Below, piece after piece: positions 26,771-35,032 of a DNA stretch of 64,000 nt. The translations under genes and the position numbers were made by a program. The stretch is from Lysinibacillus louembei (GTDB lineage: Bacteria > Bacillota > Bacilli > Bacillales_A > Planococcaceae). How positions within the stretch are numbered: position 1 is the stretch's first letter; every line of letters starts with the position of its first letter. The stretch spans positions 1,356,001 to 1,420,000 of the forward strand of contig NZ_CP137624.1 of NCBI RefSeq assembly GCF_033880585.1, given 5' to 3'. The notes beneath the pieces were generated by a model. It was not told the DNA's origin. It saw nothing but the letters and a program-made list of their open reading frames with translations, and made no database searches.

Positions 26771-26778
26771 TAAAAGGA

Positions 26779-26828
26779 GGGCTATATGAAAGTAAGCGAA
26801 CAGCTGCTTTTCATATAGCCCTTGATTA
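26779..26828. terminator. Bidirectional terminator between cccB and the M20 amidohydrolase
   Basis: GGGCTATATGAA at 26779-26790 pairs with TTCATATAGCCC at 26810-26821, flanked by T-rich sequence on both strands. Confidence 0.85.
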
Positions 26829-26833
26829 TTTTG

Positions 26834-28009
26834 CTATACTTCCCCATATGTCAGCGCGAAATTTACCATTGCTGCAATCCCATATTGAATTGCTTCATCT
26901 TCAAATTCCACTTTATGATTATGCAAGGCACGACGGGTGTTTTCATTGTCGCTACCAGTCCCCATTCTAAACATAAAGCCGGGCACTTGCTCTAAAAAGT
27001 AGGCAAAGTCTTCACCGCCCATTGATGGTACAGGCATATGTACGACATGTTCTTCCCCGAGTAGTTCACTCGTTACCTGTTCAAACAATTGCAATAATGG
27101 CATATCTGATATAAGAGCAGGACAACCATGTTCATAATGCAACGTTGCAGCACCACGCATACTTTGTGCGGTATGGTGAATGATGCGCTCAATGATGGTA
27201 GGCATTTGCTCACGAATTGCAGGATTTGTCGTGCGTACAGTGCCTTTCATAATAACTGTTTCAGGGATAATATTATGTGCCTCACCACCATGAATTTGTC
27301 CAATTGTTACAACCGCCTGTTCTGTAGGTGGAAGCTCTCTTGATATAATTGTTTGTAGGGAAGTGAGCACATGCCCTGCAATCATAATTGGATCAACCGA
27401 TTTATGTGGATGTGCGGCATGACCGCCTGCTCCTTTAATTGTAATGGTGATATTATCACATGCGGCAAGCATTGCTCCTTGGCGGATGCCTATTTCACCG
27501 ACGGATAAGTCTGGTGAAGTGTGGAGGGCAACTGCCGCATCTACCTTTGGATTTTTCAATACGCCCGCTTGTAGCATCTCCTTTGCACCACTCATAATTT
27601 CCTCAGCAGGCTGGAAAATTAATTTCACATTCGCCTTCAATAAATGCTGATTATCAATGAGCATTTTTGCTGTGCCAAGCAGTACTGCGGTATGCAAATC
27701 ATGTCCACATGCATGCATCACACCTGTATATATGGACTTATACGGAACAGCGGTTTCCTCAGCGATAGGCAATGCGTCCATATCTGCTCGAAGCGCTAGT
27801 GTTTTTGTAGCATTCGGTGTTTGAATGAGGGCGACAATACCTGTACCGCTTTCTGCTATTGTATAAGGAATGTCCCATTTTGATAAATAGCTTGCGACAA
27901 GCTTTGTTGTTTCGAATTCTTGATTGCTGAGCTCGGGGTGCTGATGAAGATGACGACGAATAGCAATCATTTCTGCTGCAATTGCTTGTGCTTTAGATAA
28001 TAAAGACAT
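26834..28009 (-). CDS. M20-family metallo-amidohydrolase (N-acyl amino acid type)
   Basis: A 391-residue zinc or cobalt hydrolase. Metal-binding elements are LRADMDALPI near residue 74, HACGHDLHT near 98, QPAEE near 132, and the late GGEDFAYF near 347. The family removes acyl groups from N-acyl amino acids, including hippurate and N-acetyl-diaminopimelate. It lies directly downstream of ddh on the same strand but a terminator separates them, so joint expression is limited. The closeness to ddh makes an N-acyl-DAP role imaginable, but in a Ddh organism that deacetylase is not required. GGAGCGATTCAT before ATG supports the start. Confidence 0.85.
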   Translation of the reverse strand: MSLLSKAQAIAAEMIAIRRHLHQHPELSNQEFETTKLVASYLSKWDIPYTIAESGTGIVALIQTPNATKTLALRADMDALPIAEETAVPYKSIYTGVMHACGHDLHTAVLLGTAKMLIDNQHLLKANVKLIFQPAEEIMSGAKEMLQAGVLKNPKVDAAVALHTSPDLSVGEIGIRQGAMLAACDNITITIKGAGGHAAHPHKSVDPIMIAGHVLTSLQTIISRELPPTEQAVVTIGQIHGGEAHNIIPETVIMKGTVRTTNPAIREQMPTIIERIIHHTAQSMRGAATLHYEHGCPALISDMPLLQLFEQVTSELLGEEHVVHMPVPSMGGEDFAYFLEQVPGFMFRMGTGSDNENTRRALHNHKVEFEDEAIQYGIAAMVNFALTYGEV

Positions 28010-28037
28010 ATGAATCGCTCCTTATAATAAAATGAAG

Positions 28038-28067
28038 GGCTGTATGGAAATTAGTTTTCCATACAGC
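28038..28067 (-). terminator. Terminator of ddh
   Basis: GGCTGTATGGAAA at 28038-28050 pairs with TTTCCATACAGCC at 28055-28067; the minus-strand exit is CTTCATTTTATTAT. Confidence 0.8.
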
Positions 28068-28074
28068 CTCTTTG

Positions 28075-29055
28075 TTATAGTAATTCTTTACGTAATTCAG
28101 CTGCTGATTTTGCTGATAGTAAGCCGAATGGAATGTCAAAAACAGTTTTTGCTCCGTGATCGCCTGCTTGCTGTAAACGATGAGCTGCACGCGCATATGC
28201 TACAAGAACGCTTGAAGTGAAGTTTGGATTGCTTTCAAGCTTCAAGGAAAACTCTAGAATTTGCTTGTCATTTGCGCCACTTTCCCCACTTCGGATGACG
28301 AATCCGCCATGCGGCATACCAGTGTGGTTTGCTGTAAACTCTTCCTCTGTAATAAAGTTTACTGTTGTATTGTATTCGTCAAAATAATTAGGCATTGTTA
28401 CGATTTCTTGCTCAATTTTCGCTGCATCTGCGCCATCTTGTAATACAACCCAGCATTCGCGAGCATGTTTTTCACGTGTAGATAGCTCAGGACTTTCTCC
28501 ATTGCGAACACGTTCAACAGCTTCTTTAATTGGCAATGTGTACTGAACAGCATGTTTCACGCCTTCAATGCGGCGCACTGCATCAGAATGCCCCTGACTC
28601 AAGCCATCTCCCCAAAAAGTATATGTCGTACCTACAGGTAAAACAGCTTCGCCAATTACACGGTTTAATGAGAATAAACCTGGGTCCCAACCACTAGAAA
28701 TAACAGCTACCTTTTCAGATTTTTGTGCAGCTGCATCTACAGCCTCGAAGTGCTGTGGAATTTTTGCGTGTGTGTCAAAGCTATCAACGATATTAAACCA
28801 TTGTGCAAAATGAGGGCTTTGCTCTGGTAAGTCTGTTGCGGAGCCACCACATAAAATCATAACGTCAATGTCATTCTTAAACTTTTCCGCATCATCTATT
28901 AAATATACCTTTGCATCGCTAGCAATTTTCACTGTTGCTGGGTCACGACGTGTAAAAACCGCCACTAGCTCCATATCAGGATTTTGAGAGATTGCATGTT
29001 CTACACCACGACCTAAATTGCCGTAGCCTACGATACCAACTCGAATATTCGTCAT
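28075..29055 (-). CDS. ddh: meso-Diaminopimelate D-dehydrogenase
   Basis: A 326-residue NADPH enzyme that aminates tetrahydrodipicolinate to meso-diaminopimelate in one step, feeding lysine and peptidoglycan. The Rossmann motif is VGYGNLGRGV near residue 8; other family signatures are FTRRDP near 35, the WDPGLFS loop near 123 and FWGDGLSQGHSDAVRRI near 150. Length equals known Ddh enzymes. The long in-frame extension upstream was rejected because GGGAGG lies before ATG 29055. Ddh is rare in Bacilli but well known from Lysinibacillus sphaericus, which supports the organism guess. A promoter with an overlapping inverted repeat lies upstream. Confidence 0.92.
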   Translation of the reverse strand: MTNIRVGIVGYGNLGRGVEHAISQNPDMELVAVFTRRDPATVKIASDAKVYLIDDAEKFKNDIDVMILCGGSATDLPEQSPHFAQWFNIVDSFDTHAKIPQHFEAVDAAAQKSEKVAVISSGWDPGLFSLNRVIGEAVLPVGTTYTFWGDGLSQGHSDAVRRIEGVKHAVQYTLPIKEAVERVRNGESPELSTREKHARECWVVLQDGADAAKIEQEIVTMPNYFDEYNTTVNFITEEEFTANHTGMPHGGFVIRSGESGANDKQILEFSLKLESNPNFTSSVLVAYARAAHRLQQAGDHGAKTVFDIPFGLLSAKSAAELRKELL

Positions 29056-29078
29056 CTGATTACCTCCCAGTACTTGTA

Positions 29079-29123
29079 ATAATGAAGTAAATATATATGT
29101 TTTATTTACTTTTACTTCATTAT
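29079..29123 (-). promoter_or_regulatory. Inverted repeat overlapping the ddh promoter
   Basis: ATAATGAAGTAAA at 29079-29091 is the exact complement of TTTACTTCATTAT at 29111-29123. The outer arm touches the -10 box of the ddh promoter, so the element could be a repressor operator. Confidence 0.5.
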
Positions 29124-29150
29124 CATACTTTCTGTTTAAAACATTCACAA
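29122..29150 (-). promoter_or_regulatory. Promoter of ddh
   Basis: On the minus strand TTGTGA (29145-29150), 17-bp spacer, TATGAT (29122-29127). Confidence 0.6.
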
Positions 29151-29303
29151 TAGTTTGATTATATATTTTTTGTGACAATTAAATGAAAGAAGAATTCAGT
29201 ATAAAGTGTTGATGCACCCATATAGTCAACATTTTGATATTGTTGTGAAGTCCACACAGGAAGGACAAGTACTCGAAAAAATGATGAATTTCACATAATG
29301 ATA

Positions 29304-29341
29304 AATAGCCAAACGTATCCAAAACGGACAACGTTTGGCTA
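29304..29341 (-). terminator. Terminator of the antiporter gene
   Basis: TAGCCAAACGT at 29306-29316 pairs with ACGTTTGGCTA at 29331-29341, with a T-rich minus-strand exit. Confidence 0.75.
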
Positions 29342-29346
29342 AAAAA

Positions 29347-31119
29347 TTATACTAAGCTAATAATTGTATGTGGGCTGTGCTTAATTTTATCGTATTCCTC
29401 CACCATATTGAGAATAAGCTCGCCTTCAGCTGTTAATGCGTAAATCATTACGGCATTTGGGTTTTGTTGACTGTAGTCATCAATCGTGTAGACATCTGTA
29501 ATCTTTGTTTGCTTCAAGCTCGCTCCATGTTCAATAAGATAGTTTAATTCATGAATATCGATATGATTTTGCACGAGTACTTGCCCACCATATTTACGTG
29601 AATAGTTAGCAGGGTCAGCAGAATGTAATGCTGTTTGATAAATATTTTTACGCCCTAAGCTTGGTACAAAATCTGCACAAATTAGTACATTATAAGCATC
29701 CTGCATTGTAGCAGCTATCAATTGATTGTAGGGTGTTAAATCTACATGAAATTCGGTGTGCTCACTTAAAATATCGCCAACCTCTGTTTTAACACCACTT
29801 TTTCGTGCGGTAGATAAATCCTCCCATGAACGATCCATTAATAATACATCAATATTGTTTTGCTGTAGAGATATAGCAAGCTCATTTGTAAATGCTGAAG
29901 CACCAACAATAATAATACCTTCACTATTTCCAGCCTGTAATCCAAGCTTTTTCGCTAACCAACCGATGCTAAAGCCATGTGCTATAACGGTTGCAAAAAC
30001 AAGTGCTAATGTTAACGCAGTTAATAATTCTGCACTCTCAAAGCCAGCTTCTTGTAATGCTGTTGCGAAATAACCGGAAACGGTCAATGCGACAATACCA
30101 CGTGGTGCAATCCAACCGATTAAAGCCCGTTCCTGTAAGGAGAGTCCAGCATTAATGGTTGATAGCCATATGGATAATGGTCGCACAACAAACATCATTA
30201 CTAATACAAAAAGCAACATGCGCCAATCAAAAATTTGTACAAGCGTATCTAGTGTAAGAGAAGCAGTTAACATAATAAAGACAGTTGAAATTAAAATGAC
30301 AGAAATATTTTCTTTGAAATGTAAAAGATCATGGTGGCTTGTTAAGTGCATATTCCCCATAACTAAGCCCATTACTGTAACAGCTAATAGTCCTGTTTCA
30401 TGCATAATGGCATCACTTAATGAAAAAACGATTAACACAGTGGCAAGAAGCATAGGGGATTTTAAAAATTCAGGAATAATCCCTCGTTCCAAGGCTTGTC
30501 CTGTTGAAAATCCTACGACACCACCAAGTAATGCAGCTAATAGAGCTGAAATAAAGAACGTACCGAGTGATGTACCACCTTCCAACTGATAAAGTGCTAA
30601 GACAACTTGATAAGCAAATAGTGCAAGTAATGCCCCAAATGGGTCAACAATAATTCCTTCCCATTTTAAAATAGCGGCAGGTCGTTCTTTTAATTTTGCC
30701 TGACGTAGCAATGGAAGGATAACTGTTGGTCCCGTTACAATGAATAATCCACCGATGACAAAGGCAACAGCCCACGGCAAACCAGCGACGTAATGTGCAG
30801 CAGCTGATCCAGCAAGCCATGCGATGGCTGCACCGATTGTTGAAATGCGTGTAATTGACTTTCGAAAGCCACGAATTTCGCGGAAATCAAGACTTAAACT
30901 ACCTTCAAACAGAATAACAGCAACAGCTAATGACACGACTGTTTGGAAAATAGGACCAAATGTTTCTTGCGGTACAACAAGTCCTGTAAATGGCCCAATA
31001 ATCAAGCCAGCTATACTCATCACAACGATAGCTGGCATGCGGAAACGCCACGCTAACCATTGAGAAAATAATCCAATAAAGACAACAAAGGCTAGTTGAA
31101 ATAGCAATGTCTCAAACAT
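29347..31119 (-). CDS. CPA1-family Na+/H+ (or K+/H+) antiporter with TrkA-N-like tail
   Basis: A 590-residue membrane protein. About 12-13 membrane segments fill residues 5-400, with the ion-binding unwound region EGIIVDPFGALLA near 155 (the conserved Asp) and VTGPTVILPLLRQ near 128. From about 405 a cytoplasmic nucleotide-binding RCK/TrkA-N-like domain begins at GIIIVGASAFTNELAISLQ, followed by LLMDRSWEDL, suggesting control by a nucleotide or by ions. Start ATG 31119 is chosen over the upstream GTG because AGGTGA spacing fits. The gene may be read together with the upstream DmpA-type peptidase gene, as no terminator lies in the 82-base gap. Confidence 0.88.
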   Translation of the reverse strand: MFETLLFQLAFVVFIGLFSQWLAWRFRMPAIVVMSIAGLIIGPFTGLVVPQETFGPIFQTVVSLAVAVILFEGSLSLDFREIRGFRKSITRISTIGAAIAWLAGSAAAHYVAGLPWAVAFVIGGLFIVTGPTVILPLLRQAKLKERPAAILKWEGIIVDPFGALLALFAYQVVLALYQLEGGTSLGTFFISALLAALLGGVVGFSTGQALERGIIPEFLKSPMLLATVLIVFSLSDAIMHETGLLAVTVMGLVMGNMHLTSHHDLLHFKENISVILISTVFIMLTASLTLDTLVQIFDWRMLLFVLVMMFVVRPLSIWLSTINAGLSLQERALIGWIAPRGIVALTVSGYFATALQEAGFESAELLTALTLALVFATVIAHGFSIGWLAKKLGLQAGNSEGIIIVGASAFTNELAISLQQNNIDVLLMDRSWEDLSTARKSGVKTEVGDILSEHTEFHVDLTPYNQLIAATMQDAYNVLICADFVPSLGRKNIYQTALHSADPANYSRKYGGQVLVQNHIDIHELNYLIEHGASLKQTKITDVYTIDDYSQQNPNAVMIYALTAEGELILNMVEEYDKIKHSPHTIISLV

Positions 31120-31201
31120 ATGTATCACCTGCTTTACTAAGAATCTATGATTAAGAAGTTTAAATTACCCTTTTCTCTAAATAGTTAAACATGACTCCTG
31201 T

Positions 31202-32248
31202 TTAAAATTGAAATGCATGCACAGTATGGCCATTGCGACCTATTGTCGTTTTCGCTTGTGCTAAAGAATTTAAAATTGCCTCCTCGGTCGCCTCTGCAGC
31301 TGCGGCAAATAATTGATTCATTACAGGGTGATCCTCGCGTAGCTGTTTCCGTGCTTCGAATAATTCCTCAGTTTTGTGTGGAATTGTGCGAGCCGTTGTA
31401 AATCCAATGACAATATCGCCACTACCGTGTGAAAAATGACTGCCTGTACGACCAAGACCGATGCCACAGCGTTTAATGACACGTTGCAGCTGTCTGCTAC
31501 TAAGTGGTGCATCTGTTGCTAAAACGATAATGATGGAGCCATCTGTAGGAGCTACTGTATCTTGATGTTGCTCAGTTTTGGCTGAATAACGCTCAGCTAA
31601 AAAATCCTCTTTGCGTCCGAAATTACTCAATACTAAGCAACCAATTGTATAGCTGATTTCTTCATTAGCTACCACGATGCGTGAGGATGAGCCGATACCG
31701 CCTTTATAACCAAAGCAAACCATACCTTTACCTGCACCAATTGCTCCTTCAGCTATCGTATCATTCGTTGCACTGTGAATGGCTTTCATTGCGTGCGCAG
31801 GTGTAATTGCACAGTGTCGAATCGAATTCAAATTGCTGTCATTGCATTCACCAACGACAATATTAATTGTTCCTGTTGTTTGACCTATTGCTTCATTTGT
31901 CTCAAGCATATACTGTAATGTTCCTTGTGTGACAGCGGGTACGCTAAATGTATTTGTCAGCATAATAGGGGCTTCTAGTACGCCAAGCTCATTCACTTGC
32001 ACAAGCCCTGTTGTTTTACCAAAGCCATTTAATACATAGCTAGCAGCTGTTACTTTTTGCTCAAATAAATTGCCAGTGTGAGGAAGTATTGCTGTGACGC
32101 CTGTACAAGCGTAATCACCTTGGTCATTTAAAGGCTCATCTAGCGTAACATGTCCGATTTGAACGCCTTCAACATCTGTAATGCAATTTTTAGTGCCTGT
32201 TAGTAGTTGTCCAATAATAATTCCGTATTCGCGTAGTTTTTTGCTCAT
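31202..32248 (-). CDS. DmpA-type P1-family (S58) aminopeptidase
   Basis: A 348-residue self-processing N-terminal-nucleophile hydrolase. The conserved cleavage/nucleophile site is Gly-Ser in TDGSIIIVLATDAPL near residue 235, after which the new N-terminal serine acts as nucleophile; other family marks are GVTAILPH near 50, VGECNDSNLN near 135, GAGKGMVCFGYKGGIGSSSR near 172 and LGRTGSHFSHGSGD near 268. The family cleaves D-amino-acid or beta-amino-acid peptides from the N-terminus. TAGGAGG before ATG 32248 sets the start. Genes downstream (antiporter) give no clue to its substrate. Confidence 0.88.
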   Translation of the reverse strand: MSKKLREYGIIIGQLLTGTKNCITDVEGVQIGHVTLDEPLNDQGDYACTGVTAILPHTGNLFEQKVTAASYVLNGFGKTTGLVQVNELGVLEAPIMLTNTFSVPAVTQGTLQYMLETNEAIGQTTGTINIVVGECNDSNLNSIRHCAITPAHAMKAIHSATNDTIAEGAIGAGKGMVCFGYKGGIGSSSRIVVANEEISYTIGCLVLSNFGRKEDFLAERYSAKTEQHQDTVAPTDGSIIIVLATDAPLSSRQLQRVIKRCGIGLGRTGSHFSHGSGDIVIGFTTARTIPHKTEELFEARKQLREDHPVMNQLFAAAAEATEEAILNSLAQAKTTIGRNGHTVHAFQF

Positions 32249-32337
32249 TTTTAAACCTCCTAAAATATCTAAATAATTGAATGAATGATTTATGAGAAAA
32301 ATTTTATCATTAAATTTCAAATTCGAATAATAATTCT

Positions 32338-32366
32338 TTGGTTCTATTCGCTATCAACGGTATAAT
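32338..32366 (+). promoter_or_regulatory. Promoter of the leader ORF and AI-2E-family gene
   Basis: TTGGTT at 32338-32343, 17-bp spacer, TATAAT at 32361-32366. Confidence 0.5.
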
Positions 32367-32446
32367 AATGAATAGATTATGGATAGGCTAAATGATATTA
32401 AAGTCACATTTTTAAAGCTTTCGAGAAAATACGGAGGCTAAAAAAT

Positions 32447-32515
32447 TTGAAAAACAAAAGGAGGTCGCTGCTACTAGACAGGCCGACAATAAGGCTTTGT
32501 CCATATTTTGAGTAG
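32447..32515 (+). CDS. 22-residue leader peptide, translationally coupled
   Basis: GGAGG at 32433-32437 lies nine bases before TTG 32447, which opens a 22-codon frame (Arg/Leu rich: KNKRRSLLLDRPTIRLCPYFE) ending in TAG at 32513-32515. The next gene starts at ATG 32520, four bases after this stop, and has no ribosome site of its own. The strong AAAGGAGG inside the leader (around 32457-32464) is not followed by any start codon at usable distance. The simplest reading is reinitiation at the transporter after translation of the leader. Too short for normal gene callers; no homologue known to me. Confidence 0.45.
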   Translation: MKNKRRSLLLDRPTIRLCPYFE

Positions 32516-32519
32516 TAGA

Positions 32520-33545
32520 ATGCTTGTGTGGGATTTTTTTAGAAGTCATGGCTTTAAACGGTTTATGATTTTGCTTGGTATCGGGGTTGCATTATATTTA
32601 ATGCGCAGTATGCTCGATCTCATCCTGTTTACATTTATTATTACATATTTAATGAATCGCTTAAGCACAAAGCTAACAAGCACCATTAGAAAATATGTGC
32701 CTATAAAAGAAGCGGTCATTACAGTTATTATTTACTTATTGTTTGTCGCAGGAGTTGTTGGAACGGTTTATAAATATTTACCACTCGTCTCACAGCAAAT
32801 TACACAGCTCTTTAATTTGATGATGAATTTTAATATTAATCCAAATGAAAATGAAATTACGAAGTATTTAGCACCAACAATTGAGAAAATTGAGCTGGAG
32901 CAATATTTGCAGCAAGGTGTTAATTTTATCGTAGAAAATATTACGAATATTGGGAAGTTGCTTTTACAAATTTTAATTGCAGCGATTTTAAGCTTATTTA
33001 TAATGCTTGATAAGCATCGCATTGTTGAATTTACGATGAAGTTTAAAAAGAGTAAGATTGCTCCTTTATATGATGAGCTAGAATACTTCTCGAAAGTATT
33101 TATTCGTTCTTTCGGCAAAGTAATTGAGGCACAATTTATTATTGCAACAGTGAACTGTGCATTATCTATTATTGTTTTATCATTTATGGGCTTCCCACAT
33201 CTAATCGCATTAGGGGTAATGATTTTCGTGCTTGGTTTAATTCCAGTAGCAGGTGTTATTATTTCATTAATCCCGTTATCGATTATTGCCTATAGCATCG
33301 GTGGTTTTATGTATATCGTCTATATTTTAGTTATAGTCGTTGTTTTACACGGTATTGAGGCATATTTCCTAAATCCGAAGCTAATGTCAGCGAAAACAGA
33401 TTTGCCGATTTTTTATACGTTTATGGTAATCTTATTCTCTGAGCATTTTTTAGGCGTTTGGGGACTAATTATTGGTATTCCATTGTTTATGTTCCTGTTA
33501 GATGTGCTCGATGTTACGTCATCGAAGCAGAAAAAGCTAGAATAA
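32520..33545 (+). CDS. AI-2E family (PerM/YtvI-like) membrane transporter
   Basis: A 341-residue membrane protein with about seven to eight segments: a two-helix hairpin at the N-terminus (residues 15-60), a hydrophilic helical middle (about 75-135), and a helix-rich C-terminal part with FVLGLIPVAGVIISLIP near 240 and GIEAYFLNPKLMS near 283, both typical of the AI-2E/PerM family. Members export autoinducer-2 or act as Na+/H+ antiporters; which applies here cannot be told. The start is ATG 32520 (TTG 32508 also in frame), probably reached by coupling from the leader ORF. Confidence 0.85.
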   Translation: MLVWDFFRSHGFKRFMILLGIGVALYLMRSMLDLILFTFIITYLMNRLSTKLTSTIRKYVPIKEAVITVIIYLLFVAGVVGTVYKYLPLVSQQITQLFNLMMNFNINPNENEITKYLAPTIEKIELEQYLQQGVNFIVENITNIGKLLLQILIAAILSLFIMLDKHRIVEFTMKFKKSKIAPLYDELEYFSKVFIRSFGKVIEAQFIIATVNCALSIIVLSFMGFPHLIALGVMIFVLGLIPVAGVIISLIPLSIIAYSIGGFMYIVYILVIVVVLHGIEAYFLNPKLMSAKTDLPIFYTFMVILFSEHFLGVWGLIIGIPLFMFLLDVLDVTSSKQKKLE

Positions 33546-33552
33546 ATAAAAG

Positions 33553-33586
33553 TGAGGCTGTTGAGAGCATAATCTCAACAGCCTCA
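33553..33586. terminator. Terminator between convergent genes
   Basis: A perfect 14-bp stem, TGAGGCTGTTGAGA at 33553-33566 with its complement at 33573-33586. The T-run is on the minus-strand side; the arm overlaps the end of the HTH-TPR gene. Confidence 0.8.
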
Positions 33587-34834
33587 TTGCATAATGCGCT
33601 CATACGCTTGCAGTATGAATTGCTTATCTAATGTATCTTTAAACTCCTTCACGCCATCCATTGCGTACAATATATCGCGTTTTGCATTTTCTATATCGCC
33701 TTCTTCATAGTAACAAAGTGCTCGAACGGCATAAGAGCGATAAATAATGGCTAAATCAATAGGGTGGATTGTAGCTTCGGGTACGAATAATGTAGCTAAA
33801 CATTTTTTTGCTTCACCATATTGTTTTAACTGCCAATGCGCATAAGCGTGTTCTCCATTAATAAATACCATCGCATGATTTAATGCATCTTCAGGTAGAC
33901 GATGATTATCAATAGTTACTGCTAATGCTTTAAGATAATCATGCTCAATTCGATTAATATAAAACAATGTAGTTAAAGAATACAGTATCTCGTCAAAAGG
34001 ATTTTCGAAAAGCTCCATAAATAACCTTAATTTGTTCAAGTAATATTTACTTTTTTCAGCATCTCCCTTTGAGCAATTGATGAAAAATAATAAACGATAA
34101 AAATCATTAAAGCGATATAAAACTCCTTTTTCCTTCGTTATATTTAAAGCTAAATTTAAATACTCCTCCATTTTGATGTCGTCATTTAATGCCGCATAGA
34201 TAACAGTTAAATTGTAGTAATAGTCAAGTTTTTCAAAGTCACCAATTAAATAATTATAACGTTCAATATATTTTTTAGCGTCTAATAAATAGTGGAGTGC
34301 TTGTTCAAGTTGATGTTGTCCAAATTTAATGCCGCCTAAACGAGTAAAGCATTCTAATACTTTAGAATAAGCATGAATGTTTTCATACATTTTAGCTAAA
34401 GGTAAAAATGGCTCGATAGAACGATCAATTTTTAGTAAATAACGCACTAATAAATAAAGTTCCAGTAGTCGTACTTCTTCGTAATTACTTCCTTTTAAGC
34501 TTCCTGACTGCATTAAAGGCTGAATCAACTGTAACAACTCTTGTCCCTTTATTTCACGCTGTTCTTTATTAAACTCTTTTTTAAATTGTGAATATAACTG
34601 TTCTACTTGCATGAAAGTTTCACGCACTTGCTTGTTATCCTCTGATTGTATTAATTCAGCAACATCTATTTCAAGCTGACTTGCAATATATTGTAAGCTC
34701 TCCATCGAAGGCTGGGCTTTGCCATTTTCGATTAAACTAAGCATGCCCTTTGTTAGACGATCTCCTGCTACTTGTGCCAACGTCATCTTGCGCTCTTTGC
34801 GTAGCTCTTTTATTTTTGCCCCTATATTTAACAT
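33584..34834 (-). CDS. HTH-TPR transcriptional regulator (Rgg/PlcR-like layout)
   Basis: A 416-residue cytosolic regulator: an XRE helix-turn-helix at residues 5-60 (IKELRKERKMTLAQVAG, then LSLIENGKAQPS), followed by tetratricopeptide-like helical repeats to the end (for example ALHYLLDAKKYIERYNYL and SYAVRALCYYEEGDIENAKRDI). This architecture is shared with peptide-sensing RRNPP regulators and with resistance regulators next to efflux pumps. No signal-peptide gene is adjacent. It is divergent from an MFS pump, and three evenly spaced copies of a 17-bp palindrome fill the shared promoter region, implying direct control of both genes. Confidence 0.85.
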   Translation of the reverse strand: MLNIGAKIKELRKERKMTLAQVAGDRLTKGMLSLIENGKAQPSMESLQYIASQLEIDVAELIQSEDNKQVRETFMQVEQLYSQFKKEFNKEQREIKGQELLQLIQPLMQSGSLKGSNYEEVRLLELYLLVRYLLKIDRSIEPFLPLAKMYENIHAYSKVLECFTRLGGIKFGQHQLEQALHYLLDAKKYIERYNYLIGDFEKLDYYYNLTVIYAALNDDIKMEEYLNLALNITKEKGVLYRFNDFYRLLFFINCSKGDAEKSKYYLNKLRLFMELFENPFDEILYSLTTLFYINRIEHDYLKALAVTIDNHRLPEDALNHAMVFINGEHAYAHWQLKQYGEAKKCLATLFVPEATIHPIDLAIIYRSYAVRALCYYEEGDIENAKRDILYAMDGVKEFKDTLDKQFILQAYERIMQ

Positions 34835-34890
34835 AAGGCCTCACCTCGCTATATGCAATTATAGCAAATAAATAAATTATAGGGTATTAA

Positions 34891-35014
34891 TTTTAATTAA
34901 ATTAAACAAATTAATACTTCTTCTGAGGGATTTTAAATATTTATTTAAATTTAATTAAACTTTTTGTTGCATTCTGAAAATTCGTGTTTTACAATAAGTT
35001 TAATTAAATTAAAC
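34891..35014. promoter_or_regulatory. Three 17-bp operator palindromes between regulator and MFS gene
   Basis: GTTTAATTAAATTAAAC at 34998-35014 is a perfect palindrome around a central base. Copies with one mismatch (34891-34907) and two mismatches (34944-34960, in the inverse sense) precede it. Centres are 53 and 54 bp apart, about five helical turns, so all lie on one DNA face. The last one covers the likely transcription start of the MFS gene. Confidence 0.7.
34967..34995 (+). promoter_or_regulatory. Promoter of the MFS gene
   Basis: TTGCAT at 34967-34972, 17-bp spacer, TACAAT at 34990-34995; an operator follows at once. Confidence 0.6.
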
Positions 35015-35032
35015 AAAAGGGTGTGGAACGAG

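Noticed and set aside
29056-29346. Lysine riboswitch upstream of ddh
   Set aside because: The leader after the promoter is only about 60 bases, far too short for an L box, and none of its conserved segments appear.
30155-30589. 144-residue frame on the plus strand
   Set aside because: Antisense to the CPA1 antiporter; composition is that of a shadow frame of a membrane protein.
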